Below are positions 46,533-54,508 of a DNA stretch of 64,000 nt, one piece after another. The notes below the pieces were generated by a model that did not search any database, was not told where the DNA came from, and worked only from the letters and a program-made list of their open reading frames with translations. The position numbers were made by a program, and so were the translations under genes. Source of the DNA: Streptomyces barkulensis (GTDB lineage Bacteria > Actinomycetota > Actinomycetes > Streptomycetales > Streptomycetaceae). The stretch covers positions 1-64,000 of the forward strand of contig NZ_PGSG01000028.1 of the NCBI RefSeq assembly GCF_002843305.1, read 5' to 3'. The first letter of the stretch is position 1; every line of letters begins with the position of its first letter.

Positions 46533-47708
46533 TCAGGCCAGCGTCTCCTCGATGAGGCCGACGGCGCGCCGGGTGCCGCCCTCGGCCCGTGCGGCGGCGC
46601 TCAGCAGCGCCGAGCGGCGGGCGACCTCCGGGTCGGTTACCAGCTCCTCCAAAGCCGCACGCAAGGCCTCGGCGGTGGCCTCCGCGGTGTCGATGCGGCG
46701 GGCCACGCCCAGTTCCACGAGCCGGTCGGCGTTCATGAACTGGTCGGTGGCCTGCGGTACGGCGATCATCGGGACGCCCGCCAGCAGCCCCTCGTTGCAG
46801 CCGCCCATGCCGGCGTGGGTGACGAAGGCGTCCGCCTGCCCCAGGATCGCCCGCTGCGGAACCCAGGGGTGCACCTCGATGTTCGACGGGACGGCGCCGA
46901 GCTCCCGCGGGTCGGTGTACCCGCCGATCTGGAGGACGGCGTGCCAGCCGGGCAGGTCGCCGAAGGCGGCGACGCACCGGCGGTAGAACTCCGCCCGGCG
47001 GGTGTACGCCGAGCCCAGGGAGACCAGCAGCACCTTCTCCGCGTCCGCGGGACGGGCCCGGCCCTCCGTGCCCGCGGACATCTCGAAACAGGGCCCGACG
47101 AAGGTCACCGTGGTGGTGTCGACCCTGTCGGCGTGCGGCTGCATCGCCCGCGGGATCAGCGCCAGGGTGTGCGCGGGACGGCCGGGGAAGGCGTCCACGT
47201 CGGTGGTGGAAGCCCCGCAGCCGGCGAGCCACTGCGCGAACCTGGCCCGGTAGGCGTCGGCGCCCGGCAGCCCCCACAGGTGCGCCGCGACCTCCTGGCC
47301 GTAGCCCTCCCAGGCCACGAACGTCGGGGAGAGCTGCATGAGGGGCCGGCCCTGAGATTCGGCGAGGGCGCGCGCGGCGTAGGCGCCGATGTCGTACAGG
47401 TACAGGTCCGCCGGGTCGCGGTCGTAGGCGGCGCGCAACCGGGGGAGCGCCTGTACGGCGTCGTCGAGGAAGAGGCCCATCGCGGCGATGGGGTCCTCGG
47501 GCCAGTCGTTGTCGGCGACCGGCAGCCCGGACGCGCAGGGGAGGAGTTCGGCGCCGGTGGGCTCGATCAGGCCGGCCACCGCCGGATCGTTGGCGTAGGT
47601 CACGCGGTGGCCGCGGGCCACCAGCTCGCTGATGATCGCCAGGCTGGGCAGGACATGGCTGACGGCGGGGATGCCGACCATCGCGATATGGGCACGGCGA
47701 CGGGACAT
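46533..47708 (-). CDS. Macrolide-type UDP-glycosyltransferase (OleD/MGT family)
   Basis: 391 aa GT-B fold. The N-terminal acceptor domain starts HIAMVGIPAVSHVLPSLAIISELVARGHRV. The C-terminal nucleotide-sugar domain has VHPWVPQRAILGQADAFVTHAGMGGCNEGLLAGVPMIAVPQATDQFMNADRL, the typical His and D/Q donor-binding motif of family GT1. OleD/MGT enzymes inactivate macrolides by glucosylation, so self- or environmental macrolide resistance is the likely role, although these enzymes are promiscuous. A leader-peptide-like mini-gene lies 133 bp upstream. SD is weak (GAAGTGAG). Confidence 0.9.
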   Translation of the reverse strand: MSRRRAHIAMVGIPAVSHVLPSLAIISELVARGHRVTYANDPAVAGLIEPTGAELLPCASGLPVADNDWPEDPIAAMGLFLDDAVQALPRLRAAYDRDPADLYLYDIGAYAARALAESQGRPLMQLSPTFVAWEGYGQEVAAHLWGLPGADAYRARFAQWLAGCGASTTDVDAFPGRPAHTLALIPRAMQPHADRVDTTTVTFVGPCFEMSAGTEGRARPADAEKVLLVSLGSAYTRRAEFYRRCVAAFGDLPGWHAVLQIGGYTDPRELGAVPSNIEVHPWVPQRAILGQADAFVTHAGMGGCNEGLLAGVPMIAVPQATDQFMNADRLVELGVARRIDTAEATAEALRAALEELVTDPEVARRSALLSAAARAEGGTRRAVGLIEETLA

Positions 47709-47762
47709 GGGTGATCACTCACTTCGGGTCTACGGCGAACGGGGACACCGCAGGCCCGCGCG

Positions 47763-47791
47763 CCGGCCTGTCCGGAAACCTCGGACACCGG
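47763..47791 (-). promoter_or_regulatory. Hairpin in the 5' leader of the glycosyltransferase mRNA
   Basis: Arms CCGG-(2-nt bulge)-TGTCCG (47763-47774) and CGGACA-CCGG (47782-47791) with a 7-nt loop, between the mini-ORF and the glycosyltransferase start. It could act in attenuation. Confidence 0.35.
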
Positions 47792-47840
47792 TGCGCACAC
47801 GGGCATGCGGGCGGGGAGGCGGGGCGCCGCCCCGGCCGTG

Positions 47841-47870
47841 TCAGCCGTAGAACTGAAGGAAGGAGAACAC
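47841..47870 (-). CDS. Putative 9-aa leader peptide upstream of the glycosyltransferase
   Basis: GTG 47870 to TGA 47841 encodes MFSFLQFYG. A TAGGGT -10-like hexamer (47883-47878) ends 7 nt before the GTG, so the transcript would begin at this codon (leaderless). Position, shortness and hydrophobic aromatic content resemble drug-responsive leader peptides of macrolide-resistance genes. No known stalling motif (R/K-x-R/K or IFVI) is present, so the function is speculative. Confidence 0.35.
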   Translation of the reverse strand: MFSFLQFYG

Positions 47871-47913
47871 GCCCGCGACCCTAGACCCCCGCCGGGCTCC
47901 GGCGCATCCCGAA

Positions 47914-49035
47914 TTACCGCCGGCCGCCGCCCGGCGTGTGCCGTCGTCCGGCGGACGGGATGCCCGGCCCGCCGGCCCGCCGGAGCTCCTCCAGCGGATA
48001 CCGGGTCCGTCTGCTCCCGTACCGGAACTCGCGGTTGAAGTCCGACATCACGGCGGCGACCGGCGCGTGCCGGGTGATGGCCGCCGCGGCCTCCTCCGGG
48101 ACTCCCGTGGGGCGTCTGCCCCCGGCGTAGGCGCGCACCAGCGCGTGGCGGCCGTCGCGGTCCTCGATCCGGTATCCGAGCAAAGCGGTGACCAGCCAGT
48201 TCACCAGATATGTGGCGGTGTAACAGCGGTCGTAGGTCTGATGCCGTTCGAAGAAGTCGGCCTCTTCCCGGGACAGTTCGAACCGGGAGGAGAGCGCGAG
48301 GCCGTAGTCCGCGAAGTAGAGACGCCGGCCGTCGGTCAGGATGTTCTCGAAGTGCGCGTCGAAGTGGACGAGCCCGCGGCCGGCCATGAAGGAGGTGCCG
48401 GCCGCCAGTTCCCTCTCGACCATGGCGCAGGCCCGGTTCGCGGCCTCGTCCCCGGCGGCCACCCGCTCGCCCAGCCACTGGTGCAGGTTCCGCGGGATGT
48501 ACTCCAGGAACACCACGACGCTCGCCGAGGACCGCCGGAGGGCCTCGATCCGGCGGCGCACCTGCGGTCGGCCGCCCCAGTAGGCCACGGCCCGTTCCAC
48601 GTCGGCCAGTTCCGCGGGCAGCGGCGCCGAGTCCGGCAGCACCCTCCAGTGGTACATCAGGGGAAAGCCCTCGTACTCCCCGGTGAGCACCCAGTCGGTC
48701 GTCATGGCGTGCACGGCGAGTTCCCGCCAGGCTCCGAACCCCGGCCCGCCGATGGCGCCGATGCCGTACTGGCAGAAGACGGGCAGGTCGAACAGGTTCG
48801 CCGTGGAGCGGAAGTGCGCGGCTTCCCTCTCCGGGTCGGTGAGGGGCACCCGTTTGACGAATACCGGGATTCCGGCGACCTCCAGCAGGGACGACTTTCC
48901 GCCGATGCCGGAGCCGAGCGGCACGGCCGTGTCCACCAGCCGGTGCAGTTCACGGTCGCCGAGCCGGGCCAGGGCCGTGGAGACGGCGCCGTGGGCGGCC
49001 GACCGCGCACCGCGTGACATGTCGGGGTGCTCCAC
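47914..49035 (-). CDS. Kinase-fold protein (protein/aminoglycoside-kinase-like)
   Basis: 373 aa. A catalytic-loop-like HFDAHFENIL, followed by a DFG-like ADYG (RRLYFADYGLAL), places it in the protein-kinase-like superfamily. An N-terminal GSGIGGKSSLLEV and VFVKRVPL provide the nucleotide loop and Lys. Streptomycetes encode several such proteins of unknown substrate. GTG 49035 has GGAGG 5 bases upstream; ATG five codons later is an alternative. It is upstream of the glycosyltransferase on the same strand but separated by 205 bp with its own promoter-like signal. Confidence 0.75.
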   Translation of the reverse strand: MEHPDMSRGARSAAHGAVSTALARLGDRELHRLVDTAVPLGSGIGGKSSLLEVAGIPVFVKRVPLTDPEREAAHFRSTANLFDLPVFCQYGIGAIGGPGFGAWRELAVHAMTTDWVLTGEYEGFPLMYHWRVLPDSAPLPAELADVERAVAYWGGRPQVRRRIEALRRSSASVVVFLEYIPRNLHQWLGERVAAGDEAANRACAMVERELAAGTSFMAGRGLVHFDAHFENILTDGRRLYFADYGLALSSRFELSREEADFFERHQTYDRCYTATYLVNWLVTALLGYRIEDRDGRHALVRAYAGGRRPTGVPEEAAAAITRHAPVAAVMSDFNREFRYGSRRTRYPLEELRRAGGPGIPSAGRRHTPGGGRR

Positions 49036-49242
49036 CGCTGCCTCCGTCCGGGCGCCCGGCGCCGGCCGCCGGTCTCGATTCCGCGACGGCCACTCTACGC
49101 ATGGTGACCGGGTCGCGTCCGGGCCCTTCCGGACCGCCGTGTCCGGCCGGGGACCAGGGCGGTCCAGCCGGGGACGGTGGCCCGCCCGCCGTCCGGTTCC
49201 GCGGGGGTGACGGGGTGCGGTGCGGGGCCACCTCCCTGCTAT

Positions 49243-49258
49243 GGTGGTCTATACCACT
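49243..49258. promoter_or_regulatory. DasR-responsive element (dre) of nagB
   Basis: GGTGGTCTATACCACT matches the DasR consensus ACTGGTCTAGACCACT at 13 of 16 positions and keeps the GTGGT/ACCAC dyad. It lies 30 bp before the nagB start. DasR is the GlcNAc-sensing GntR repressor of streptomycetes, and nagB is a known class of DasR target. Confidence 0.88.
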
Positions 49259-49288
49259 GGTGTTCACTCTTGGATCGGCAGGCCCAGC

Positions 49289-50074
49289 GTGGAAGTTGTC
49301 ATCGTTCCGGACGCCGACGCAGGCGGGGAGATCATCGCCGAGGCCGTGGCCGGCCTCCTGAGGCGCAAGCCCGAAGCGCTGCTCGGTGTGGCCACGGGCT
49401 CGACACCGCTGCCCGTCTACCGGGCGCTGGCCGCCAGGGCCGCCGCGGGTGATGTGGACGTCTCGCGCGCCCGGATCTGCCAGCTCGACGAGTACGTCGG
49501 CCTGCCCTCCGGGCACCCCGAGTCCTACCGCTCGGTGGTACTGCGCGAGGTGGTGGAGCCGCTCGGGCTGGACGAGGCGTCCTTCATGGGGCCCGACGGC
49601 TCGGCGGGGGACATCCCGGCGGCCTGCGAGAAGTACGAGAGGGAGCTGGCCGAGGCCGGCGGTGTGGACCTCCAGCTGCTCGGCATCGGCACCGACGGGC
49701 ACATAGGCTTCAACGAGCCGTGTTCCTCGCTGGCCTCCCGCACCCGTATCAAGACGCTCACCCGGCAGACCCGCGCCGACAACGCCCGTTTCTTCGGCGG
49801 CGACATCGACCAGGTGCCGCACCACGTCATCACCCAGGGCATCGGCACCATCCTGGAAGCCCGTCATCTGGTGCTGCTCGCCACCGGCGAGAACAAGGCG
49901 GAGGCCGTCGCGCAGACCGTCGAGGGGCCGCTGTCCGCGATGGTCCCGGCCTCCGCGCTGCAGACACATCCCCACGCCACGGTCGTGGTGGACGAGGCGG
50001 CCGCGTCCGGGCTGAAGCTCGCGGACTACTTCCGTGCCACCTACGAGGCCAAGCCGCACTGGCAGGGACTCTGA
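49289..50074 (+). CDS. nagB: Glucosamine-6-phosphate deaminase
   Basis: 261 aa, normal NagB length. It converts GlcN-6-P to fructose-6-P and ammonia. Conserved residues: phosphate-binding GVATGSTPLPVY, LDEYVGLP with the catalytic Asp, and GIGTDGHIGFNEPCSS. GTG 49289 is preferred because the protein starts VEVVIVPDADAGGEI as in homologues; upstream in-frame starts would overlap the dre site. It receives the GlcNAc-6-P made by the neighbouring nan genes after deacetylation by NagA (not in this window). Confidence 0.94.
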   Translation: MEVVIVPDADAGGEIIAEAVAGLLRRKPEALLGVATGSTPLPVYRALAARAAAGDVDVSRARICQLDEYVGLPSGHPESYRSVVLREVVEPLGLDEASFMGPDGSAGDIPAACEKYERELAEAGGVDLQLLGIGTDGHIGFNEPCSSLASRTRIKTLTRQTRADNARFFGGDIDQVPHHVITQGIGTILEARHLVLLATGENKAEAVAQTVEGPLSAMVPASALQTHPHATVVVDEAAASGLKLADYFRATYEAKPHWQGL

Positions 50075-50089
50075 CGGCCGTGACCGGTT

Positions 50090-50131
50090 CCGGGCCCCCG
50101 GTGCGTCCGCGCGGACGCACCGGGGGCCCGG
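50090..50131. terminator. nagB terminator
   Basis: Perfect 19-bp arms (50090-50108 and 50113-50131) with GCGC loop, 16 bp after the nagB stop. Confidence 0.9.
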
Positions 50132-50158
50132 CGCGTCCCGGAAAGCCGCACGCGGTGC

Positions 50159-50192
50159 GGCCCCGGCCGGAGGGGAGGGTCCGGCCGGGGCC
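50159..50192. terminator. Terminator of the nanA-nanK-nanE unit
   Basis: Perfect 13-bp arms GGCCCCGGCCGGA / TCCGGCCGGGGCC (50159-50171, 50180-50192), 8-nt loop, downstream of nanE on the minus strand. Confidence 0.75.
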
Positions 50193-50238
50193 TGCGAAGG
50201 ACCGCCGAAGGCCCGCGCCCGGCGCCCGGAACTTCCGG

Positions 50239-50979
50239 TCAGCCCGCGAGCCCGTCCGCGAAGCGTCTGGTCAGCGCGGTCGGCGCCGTGATGGCGGTGC
50301 CCACGACGACGCTCAGCGCGCCCGCCGCGAGCGCCTCGGCGGCCTGCTCCGGGGTGGCGATACGCCCTTCGGCGACCACCGGGGTGTCGACCGAGGCGGC
50401 GAGTTCGGCGACGAGCCGCAGGTCCGGCGCGGTCTGCCGGGGTGATCCCGCCACGTAGCCCGACAGGGTGGTCGACACCAGGTCGGCTCCCCGCGCGGCC
50501 GCTTCCCGCCCCTCGTCCAGGGTCGAGACATCGGCCATGACCAGGGCGCCCGCGCCGTGGACGGCCGCGACGAGTTCGGCGAAGGTGCTGCCGTCGGGGC
50601 GCGGCCGGGCGGTGGCGTCGGCCGCGACGATCGCGGCCCCCGCCTCGGCGACGGCGAGCGCGTGGCGCACGCCCGGGGTGATGTAGACACCGGTGTCGCC
50701 GTCCTTCCACAGCCCGATCACCGGCAGGCCGACGGCCGCGACGGTGGCCGCGACGACCTCCGGTCCGTTGACGCGTACGGCCGCGGCGCCGCCGGCCCGC
50801 GCCGCGCGGGCCATGCGCACGAGGGTGCCGGTGTGGCGCATCGGGTCGCCGGGCGGCGCCTGGCACGACACGATCAGGCGGCCCTCGAGGGAGGCGATCA
50901 GATCGTGGGGCCGGGACCGGGGATCGGGCTCGGTCCCGGTCTCGGGCTCGGTTCCGGTCTCGGTCTCGGGCGAGGTCAT
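50239..50979 (-). CDS. nanE: N-acetylmannosamine-6-phosphate 2-epimerase
   Basis: 246 aa TIM barrel converting ManNAc-6-P to GlcNAc-6-P. Family blocks visible: LIVSCQAPPGDPM, GAAAVRVNGPEVV, PVIGLWKDGDTGVYITP (catalytic Lys region), GAAIVAADATARPRP, MADVSTLDEG, VSTTLSGY, TPVVAEGRIATPEQA. An N-terminal Glu-Thr repeat (ETETGTEPETGTEP) is extra to the family. ATG 50979 overlaps the nanK stop by 4 bp. Confidence 0.94.
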   Translation of the reverse strand: MTSPETETGTEPETGTEPDPRSRPHDLIASLEGRLIVSCQAPPGDPMRHTGTLVRMARAARAGGAAAVRVNGPEVVAATVAAVGLPVIGLWKDGDTGVYITPGVRHALAVAEAGAAIVAADATARPRPDGSTFAELVAAVHGAGALVMADVSTLDEGREAAARGADLVSTTLSGYVAGSPRQTAPDLRLVAELAASVDTPVVAEGRIATPEQAAEALAAGALSVVVGTAITAPTALTRRFADGLAG

Positions 50980-51932
50980 GGCGTGACTCCAGAGGTGCGG
51001 GGAGGGTGCAGGGGCAGCGTGCGGGTCAGCGCGGCGGCCCCGAGGACCGCCGCGTCGTCCCCTCCGACCGGCGGGACCGGGCGCAGCGTGCGAAGCGGGG
51101 GCATGAGTTCGGCGGCGAAGGCCGCGCACAGGGCGTCCCGGTACAGCGCTCCGATGCGGGGCACTCCTCCGCCGACGACGACGCGGTGCGGTCCCAGCGC
51201 GTTGGCGAGGCCGCCCAGGACGCGGCCGGCCGCCCGGGCGCCTGTGGTGATGGCCGAGACCGCGTGCGGGTCCTGGCGGACCGCGCGTTCGGCCACGGTC
51301 TCCAGACGATCGGCCGGGCTGCCGCTCAGCCGTGTGTAGTGGGCGGTGATGCCCGGCCCGGCGGCGATCGCCTCCAGATGGCCGGTGGCTCCGCAGGTGC
51401 AGGGCAGTCCGCCCGCCTCGGGGCTCGGCAGATGGCCGAGGTGCCCGGCGATTCCGGCGGCGCCGTGCAGTACCCGTCCCCAGGCGGCGACGGCGCCGCC
51501 GACGCCGGTGCCGACGGCCGCGTAGACCAGCGTGGGACCCTCGCCGCCGCCGTCCAGGGCGGCGAGTTCCGCGGCGGCGGCGGCCCGTACGTCGTTGTCG
51601 CAGGCCACGGGGAGCCCGGTGCGGGTGGCGAGGCCGCCGGCCAGGACGGTTCCGGCCCAGCCGCGAAGGGTGTCCGTGGCGCTGACGACGGTCCCGGAGA
51701 CGGGATCGATCACTCCGGCCGCGGCGACGCCGATCGCGGCGGCGTCCTGTGTCCGGACGGCGCGGGAGGCCTCGGCCAGCGCGTCCAGCACCGCCTCCGG
51801 GCCCCGGGCCGCCGGGGTGGGCAGGGTGTGCCGGGCCAGGACGGCGCCGTCGCCCGCGACGAGGGCGGCGGCGATCTTCGTGCCGCCCAGGTCGAGGCCG
51901 ATCACCGGGGCGCCGTGGTGCGGTGCCGTCAT
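50976..51932 (-). CDS. nanK: ROK-family N-acetylmannosamine kinase
   Basis: 318 aa. ATP-binding IGLDLGGTKIAAALV, catalytic Asp in VACDNDVRAAA, glycine loop VGTGVGGAVA and the ROK zinc motif as CTCGATGHLEA, where the third Cys of CxCGxxGCxE is replaced by His. It phosphorylates ManNAc from the lyase. It overlaps nanA upstream and nanE downstream by 4 bp each, giving one coupled unit. Confidence 0.9.
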   Translation of the reverse strand: MTAPHHGAPVIGLDLGGTKIAAALVAGDGAVLARHTLPTPAARGPEAVLDALAEASRAVRTQDAAAIGVAAAGVIDPVSGTVVSATDTLRGWAGTVLAGGLATRTGLPVACDNDVRAAAAAELAALDGGGEGPTLVYAAVGTGVGGAVAAWGRVLHGAAGIAGHLGHLPSPEAGGLPCTCGATGHLEAIAAGPGITAHYTRLSGSPADRLETVAERAVRQDPHAVSAITTGARAAGRVLGGLANALGPHRVVVGGGVPRIGALYRDALCAAFAAELMPPLRTLRPVPPVGGDDAAVLGAAALTRTLPLHPPRTSGVTP

Positions 51933-52888
51933 CGGACCCGGAGCAGTCCGGCCTCGCGCAGCCGCTGCTCGACGAGGGCGACCGAGGCGTCGCTCAGCTG
52001 GATCTGCGGGGCGGCGGTGGTGCCGTGGGCGAACACCCCGAGCAGCCGCAGCGCGTGCTTGAACGCGCCGATGGCGGAGGAGTTGCGGCCCATCTCCTCC
52101 TCGGGACCCGCGTCGACCATGCCGAACAGCTTCACCAGCCGTTCCTGCTCCCCGGCGGCGCGCTCGAAGTCGCCGTCCCGCGCGGCCTCGTAGAGGCGCA
52201 CGTATCCGGCGGGGTCGACGTTGCCGAGGCCGGGCACGACGCCGTCGGCGCCGGCCAGCACGGCTGCGTCCACGGTCAGTTCGGATCCGGTGAGGATGCT
52301 GAAGGAGGGAGCCGGGCCATCGGCCCGGCCGTGGCGTCCGCCGAGTGCGACGAGGAGTCTGCGCAGGGAGCCCTCGTCGCCGCTGCTGTCCTTGAGCCCG
52401 GCGAGCGTGCCGTCCTCGGCCAGTTCGCGTACCAGGGGGACGGAGAGCTTGCTGTGCACGGAGACCGGGAGGTCGTAGGCGTACAGGGGCAGGCCGGCGC
52501 GGGCGCGGACGGTGCGGAAGTGGCGGGCGATCTCGGCGGGGTGGGTCCGGGCGTAGAAGGGCGCGGTCGCCACCAGCGCGTCGGCGCCGGCCGCGCGGGC
52601 GGCCTCCGCGTGGGCGAGTACACGGGGGGTGGTCATGTCGATGACACCGGCGAGCACGGGGACGCGCCCGGCGACGGCCTCGACGACCGTCTCCAGGGCC
52701 ACCGCCCGCTGCCGGTCGGTGAGGAAGGCGACCTCGCTGCTGGAGCCGAGGGCGAACAGGCCGTGCACCCCGCCGTCCAGGAGGTGTTCGACGAGCCGGG
52801 CGAGCGAGGCGGTGTCGACCTCGCCCGATGCGTCCAGGGGGGTGCAGACGGGCGGCACGACGCCGCGCAGGGGCAGGGACGAGGGCAT
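51929..52888 (-). CDS. nanA: N-acetylneuraminate lyase / DHDPS-family aldolase
   Basis: 319 aa class I aldolase of the DapA/NanA family. GSSSEVAFL stands at the substrate-carboxylate loop, the Tyr in LPLYAYDLP and the Schiff-base Lys in LAGLKDSSGD are present. Sequence alone does not separate NAL from related lyases, but position before nanK and nanE beside a sialidase makes sialic acid lyase (Neu5Ac to ManNAc plus pyruvate) the best call. ATG 52888 has AGGAG 7 bases upstream. Confidence 0.88.
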   Translation of the reverse strand: MPSSLPLRGVVPPVCTPLDASGEVDTASLARLVEHLLDGGVHGLFALGSSSEVAFLTDRQRAVALETVVEAVAGRVPVLAGVIDMTTPRVLAHAEAARAAGADALVATAPFYARTHPAEIARHFRTVRARAGLPLYAYDLPVSVHSKLSVPLVRELAEDGTLAGLKDSSGDEGSLRRLLVALGGRHGRADGPAPSFSILTGSELTVDAAVLAGADGVVPGLGNVDPAGYVRLYEAARDGDFERAAGEQERLVKLFGMVDAGPEEEMGRNSSAIGAFKHALRLLGVFAHGTTAAPQIQLSDASVALVEQRLREAGLLRVR

Positions 52889-52928
52889 GTAGGGGCTCCT
52901 GGGTGATGCGGTGCTCGGCGGGGAGGGA

Positions 52929-52974
52929 CGGGCCGCCCGCACGGGCGTCGTACGGGCGTCGTGCGGGCGGCCCG
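52929..52974. terminator. Terminator between sialidase and nanA
   Basis: Perfect 14-bp arms (52929-52942 and 52961-52974) with an 18-nt loop containing a GGGCGTCGT direct repeat, 8 bp after the sialidase stop. It would lower read-through into nanA. Confidence 0.8.
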
Positions 52975-52982
52975 GGTCGGGG

Positions 52983-54482
52983 CTAGGGCGCGGTGACGGT
53001 GAGCGTGCCGTCACCGTAGGACCGCTGCCAGCCGCGTACGAGGTAGGTGGCGGTCGTCGGCACGGCGCCCGCGGTGGCGTTCGCGGGAACGGTGACGGGG
53101 ATCCTCATGTTCGCGCCCTGGCCGGGCCTGAGCGCGGGCACGGTCACGCTCGGGGCGCTCCAGCCGGCCGGCAGCTTGAGGGAGACCGTGCCGGAGGGCA
53201 GGTCCACGTCGTTCTGGCTGACGACGCGGACGGTGACCTCGGTGGTCCTGCCCGCGGGCAGGGAGGCGGGCGGGGTGACGGTGACCGGGGCGCAGACGCC
53301 CGCGAGCCACCGCAGGTCGAAGGAGGAGTAGGTGATGTGCCGGTAGTTGTCGCGCTCCCACAGCAGGCCCACCCGGGGGTTGGCCGCGGTGCCGTCACTG
53401 AGCGGGGTGAGCGTGGAGTAGGCGGCCGAGCCGGCCTCGACGGTCCTGCGCACCGGCCAGTTCCGCCCGTTGTCGCAGGAGAGGCGGACGGTGAGGTTGC
53501 TGCGGCTGCCCGTGGTGGCCGTGTTGCTGAACATCAGCCAGGAGGCGCGCGGGTGGGAGGCGGGCACGTCGGGCGCGAAGCGCATGATCGAGCCGTTGTT
53601 GGCGGGGTCGGGCAGTTCGGTGTCCTGCTGGAAGGGGGTGTAGGTGACGCCGCCGTCGGTGGAGTAGGCCACCGTGCGGTACGGCCTGGAGCGGTTGTTG
53701 AGCATGATGCGGCCGTCGGACAGCTCCACGGTCTTGTTCTCGTCGCCGCCGGGCCCGACCGGGGTGCCCATCCTCCAGGTGGCGCCGTGGTCGTCGCTGT
53801 AGGCGCTGACGGCGTAGTTGGCGCCGTTGTGGCGGATGGCGTACTGCTGGATCAGACGGCCGGCGTACTTCCCGTGGCGCAGTTGGATGCCCTCGCCGGA
53901 GGCGGCGAACATGCCGGCCCAGGCCGGGTTCTTGATCTCGGCGGTGATCCGTTCGTGCTTCCAGGTCAGGCCGTCGTCGTCGGAGTAGCTGTAGTCGGCC
54001 TGGAGGACGTTCGGGTCACTCTCGTCGTTGCCGGTCGCCGAGCCGAAGAAGCCCTGGTTCACGGAGGCCGCGTAGAAGAGGAAGATCCGCCCGGTCTCAC
54101 GGTCGACGAGGAGGCTGGGGTCGCCGTAGCCCTTGGGGGCGGGGTCCTTGCGTACGACCTGCTGGGGCTGCCAGGTGGCTCCGCCGTCGGTGCTGCGGCG
54201 CAGGACGATGCCGAGGTTGCCGGGCAGGTCGGCGAGGGTGGGGCGGGCGTCGTAGGCGGCGATCAGGGTGCCCTCGACCGTCGTGGTCAGGGCGGGGATG
54301 CGGTAGTGGGGGGATCCGGTGCCCGCGGTGGCGATGTCCTGCGAGACCAGGGCGCCGGAAGCGAGGACGGTCCGCTGGTCGGCGGTCTGCCGGCCGGCGG
54401 TGTGCGCGGCGGGCGTGCCGGCGGCCAGCAGGGCCAGAGCGGTGACTGCGGTGGCGGTGGCCAGAGTGACTCTGCGCTGCAT
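52983..54482 (-). CDS. nanH: Secreted exo-alpha-sialidase (GH33)
   Basis: 499 aa with signal peptide (MQRRVTLATATAVTALALLAAGTPAAHTA, cleaved near residue 30). Six-bladed GH33 propeller: YRIPAL holds the first Arg of the carboxylate triad, AAYDARP the acid/base region, and Asp-box repeats are RRSTDGGATW, YSDDDGLTW, YSDDHGATW and YSTDGGVTY. A C-terminal ~100-residue NEW3-like beta domain (VTVRVVSQNDVDLPSG...) follows. It releases terminal sialic acids outside the cell for import. AAAAAAGG is upstream of ATG 54482; cotranscribed with the CE7 esterase (26-bp gap). Confidence 0.93.
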   Translation of the reverse strand: MQRRVTLATATAVTALALLAAGTPAAHTAGRQTADQRTVLASGALVSQDIATAGTGSPHYRIPALTTTVEGTLIAAYDARPTLADLPGNLGIVLRRSTDGGATWQPQQVVRKDPAPKGYGDPSLLVDRETGRIFLFYAASVNQGFFGSATGNDESDPNVLQADYSYSDDDGLTWKHERITAEIKNPAWAGMFAASGEGIQLRHGKYAGRLIQQYAIRHNGANYAVSAYSDDHGATWRMGTPVGPGGDENKTVELSDGRIMLNNRSRPYRTVAYSTDGGVTYTPFQQDTELPDPANNGSIMRFAPDVPASHPRASWLMFSNTATTGSRSNLTVRLSCDNGRNWPVRRTVEAGSAAYSTLTPLSDGTAANPRVGLLWERDNYRHITYSSFDLRWLAGVCAPVTVTPPASLPAGRTTEVTVRVVSQNDVDLPSGTVSLKLPAGWSAPSVTVPALRPGQGANMRIPVTVPANATAGAVPTTATYLVRGWQRSYGDGTLTVTAP

Positions 54483-54508
54483 GAACGGACCTTTTTTCGG
54501 TTGGCGGG

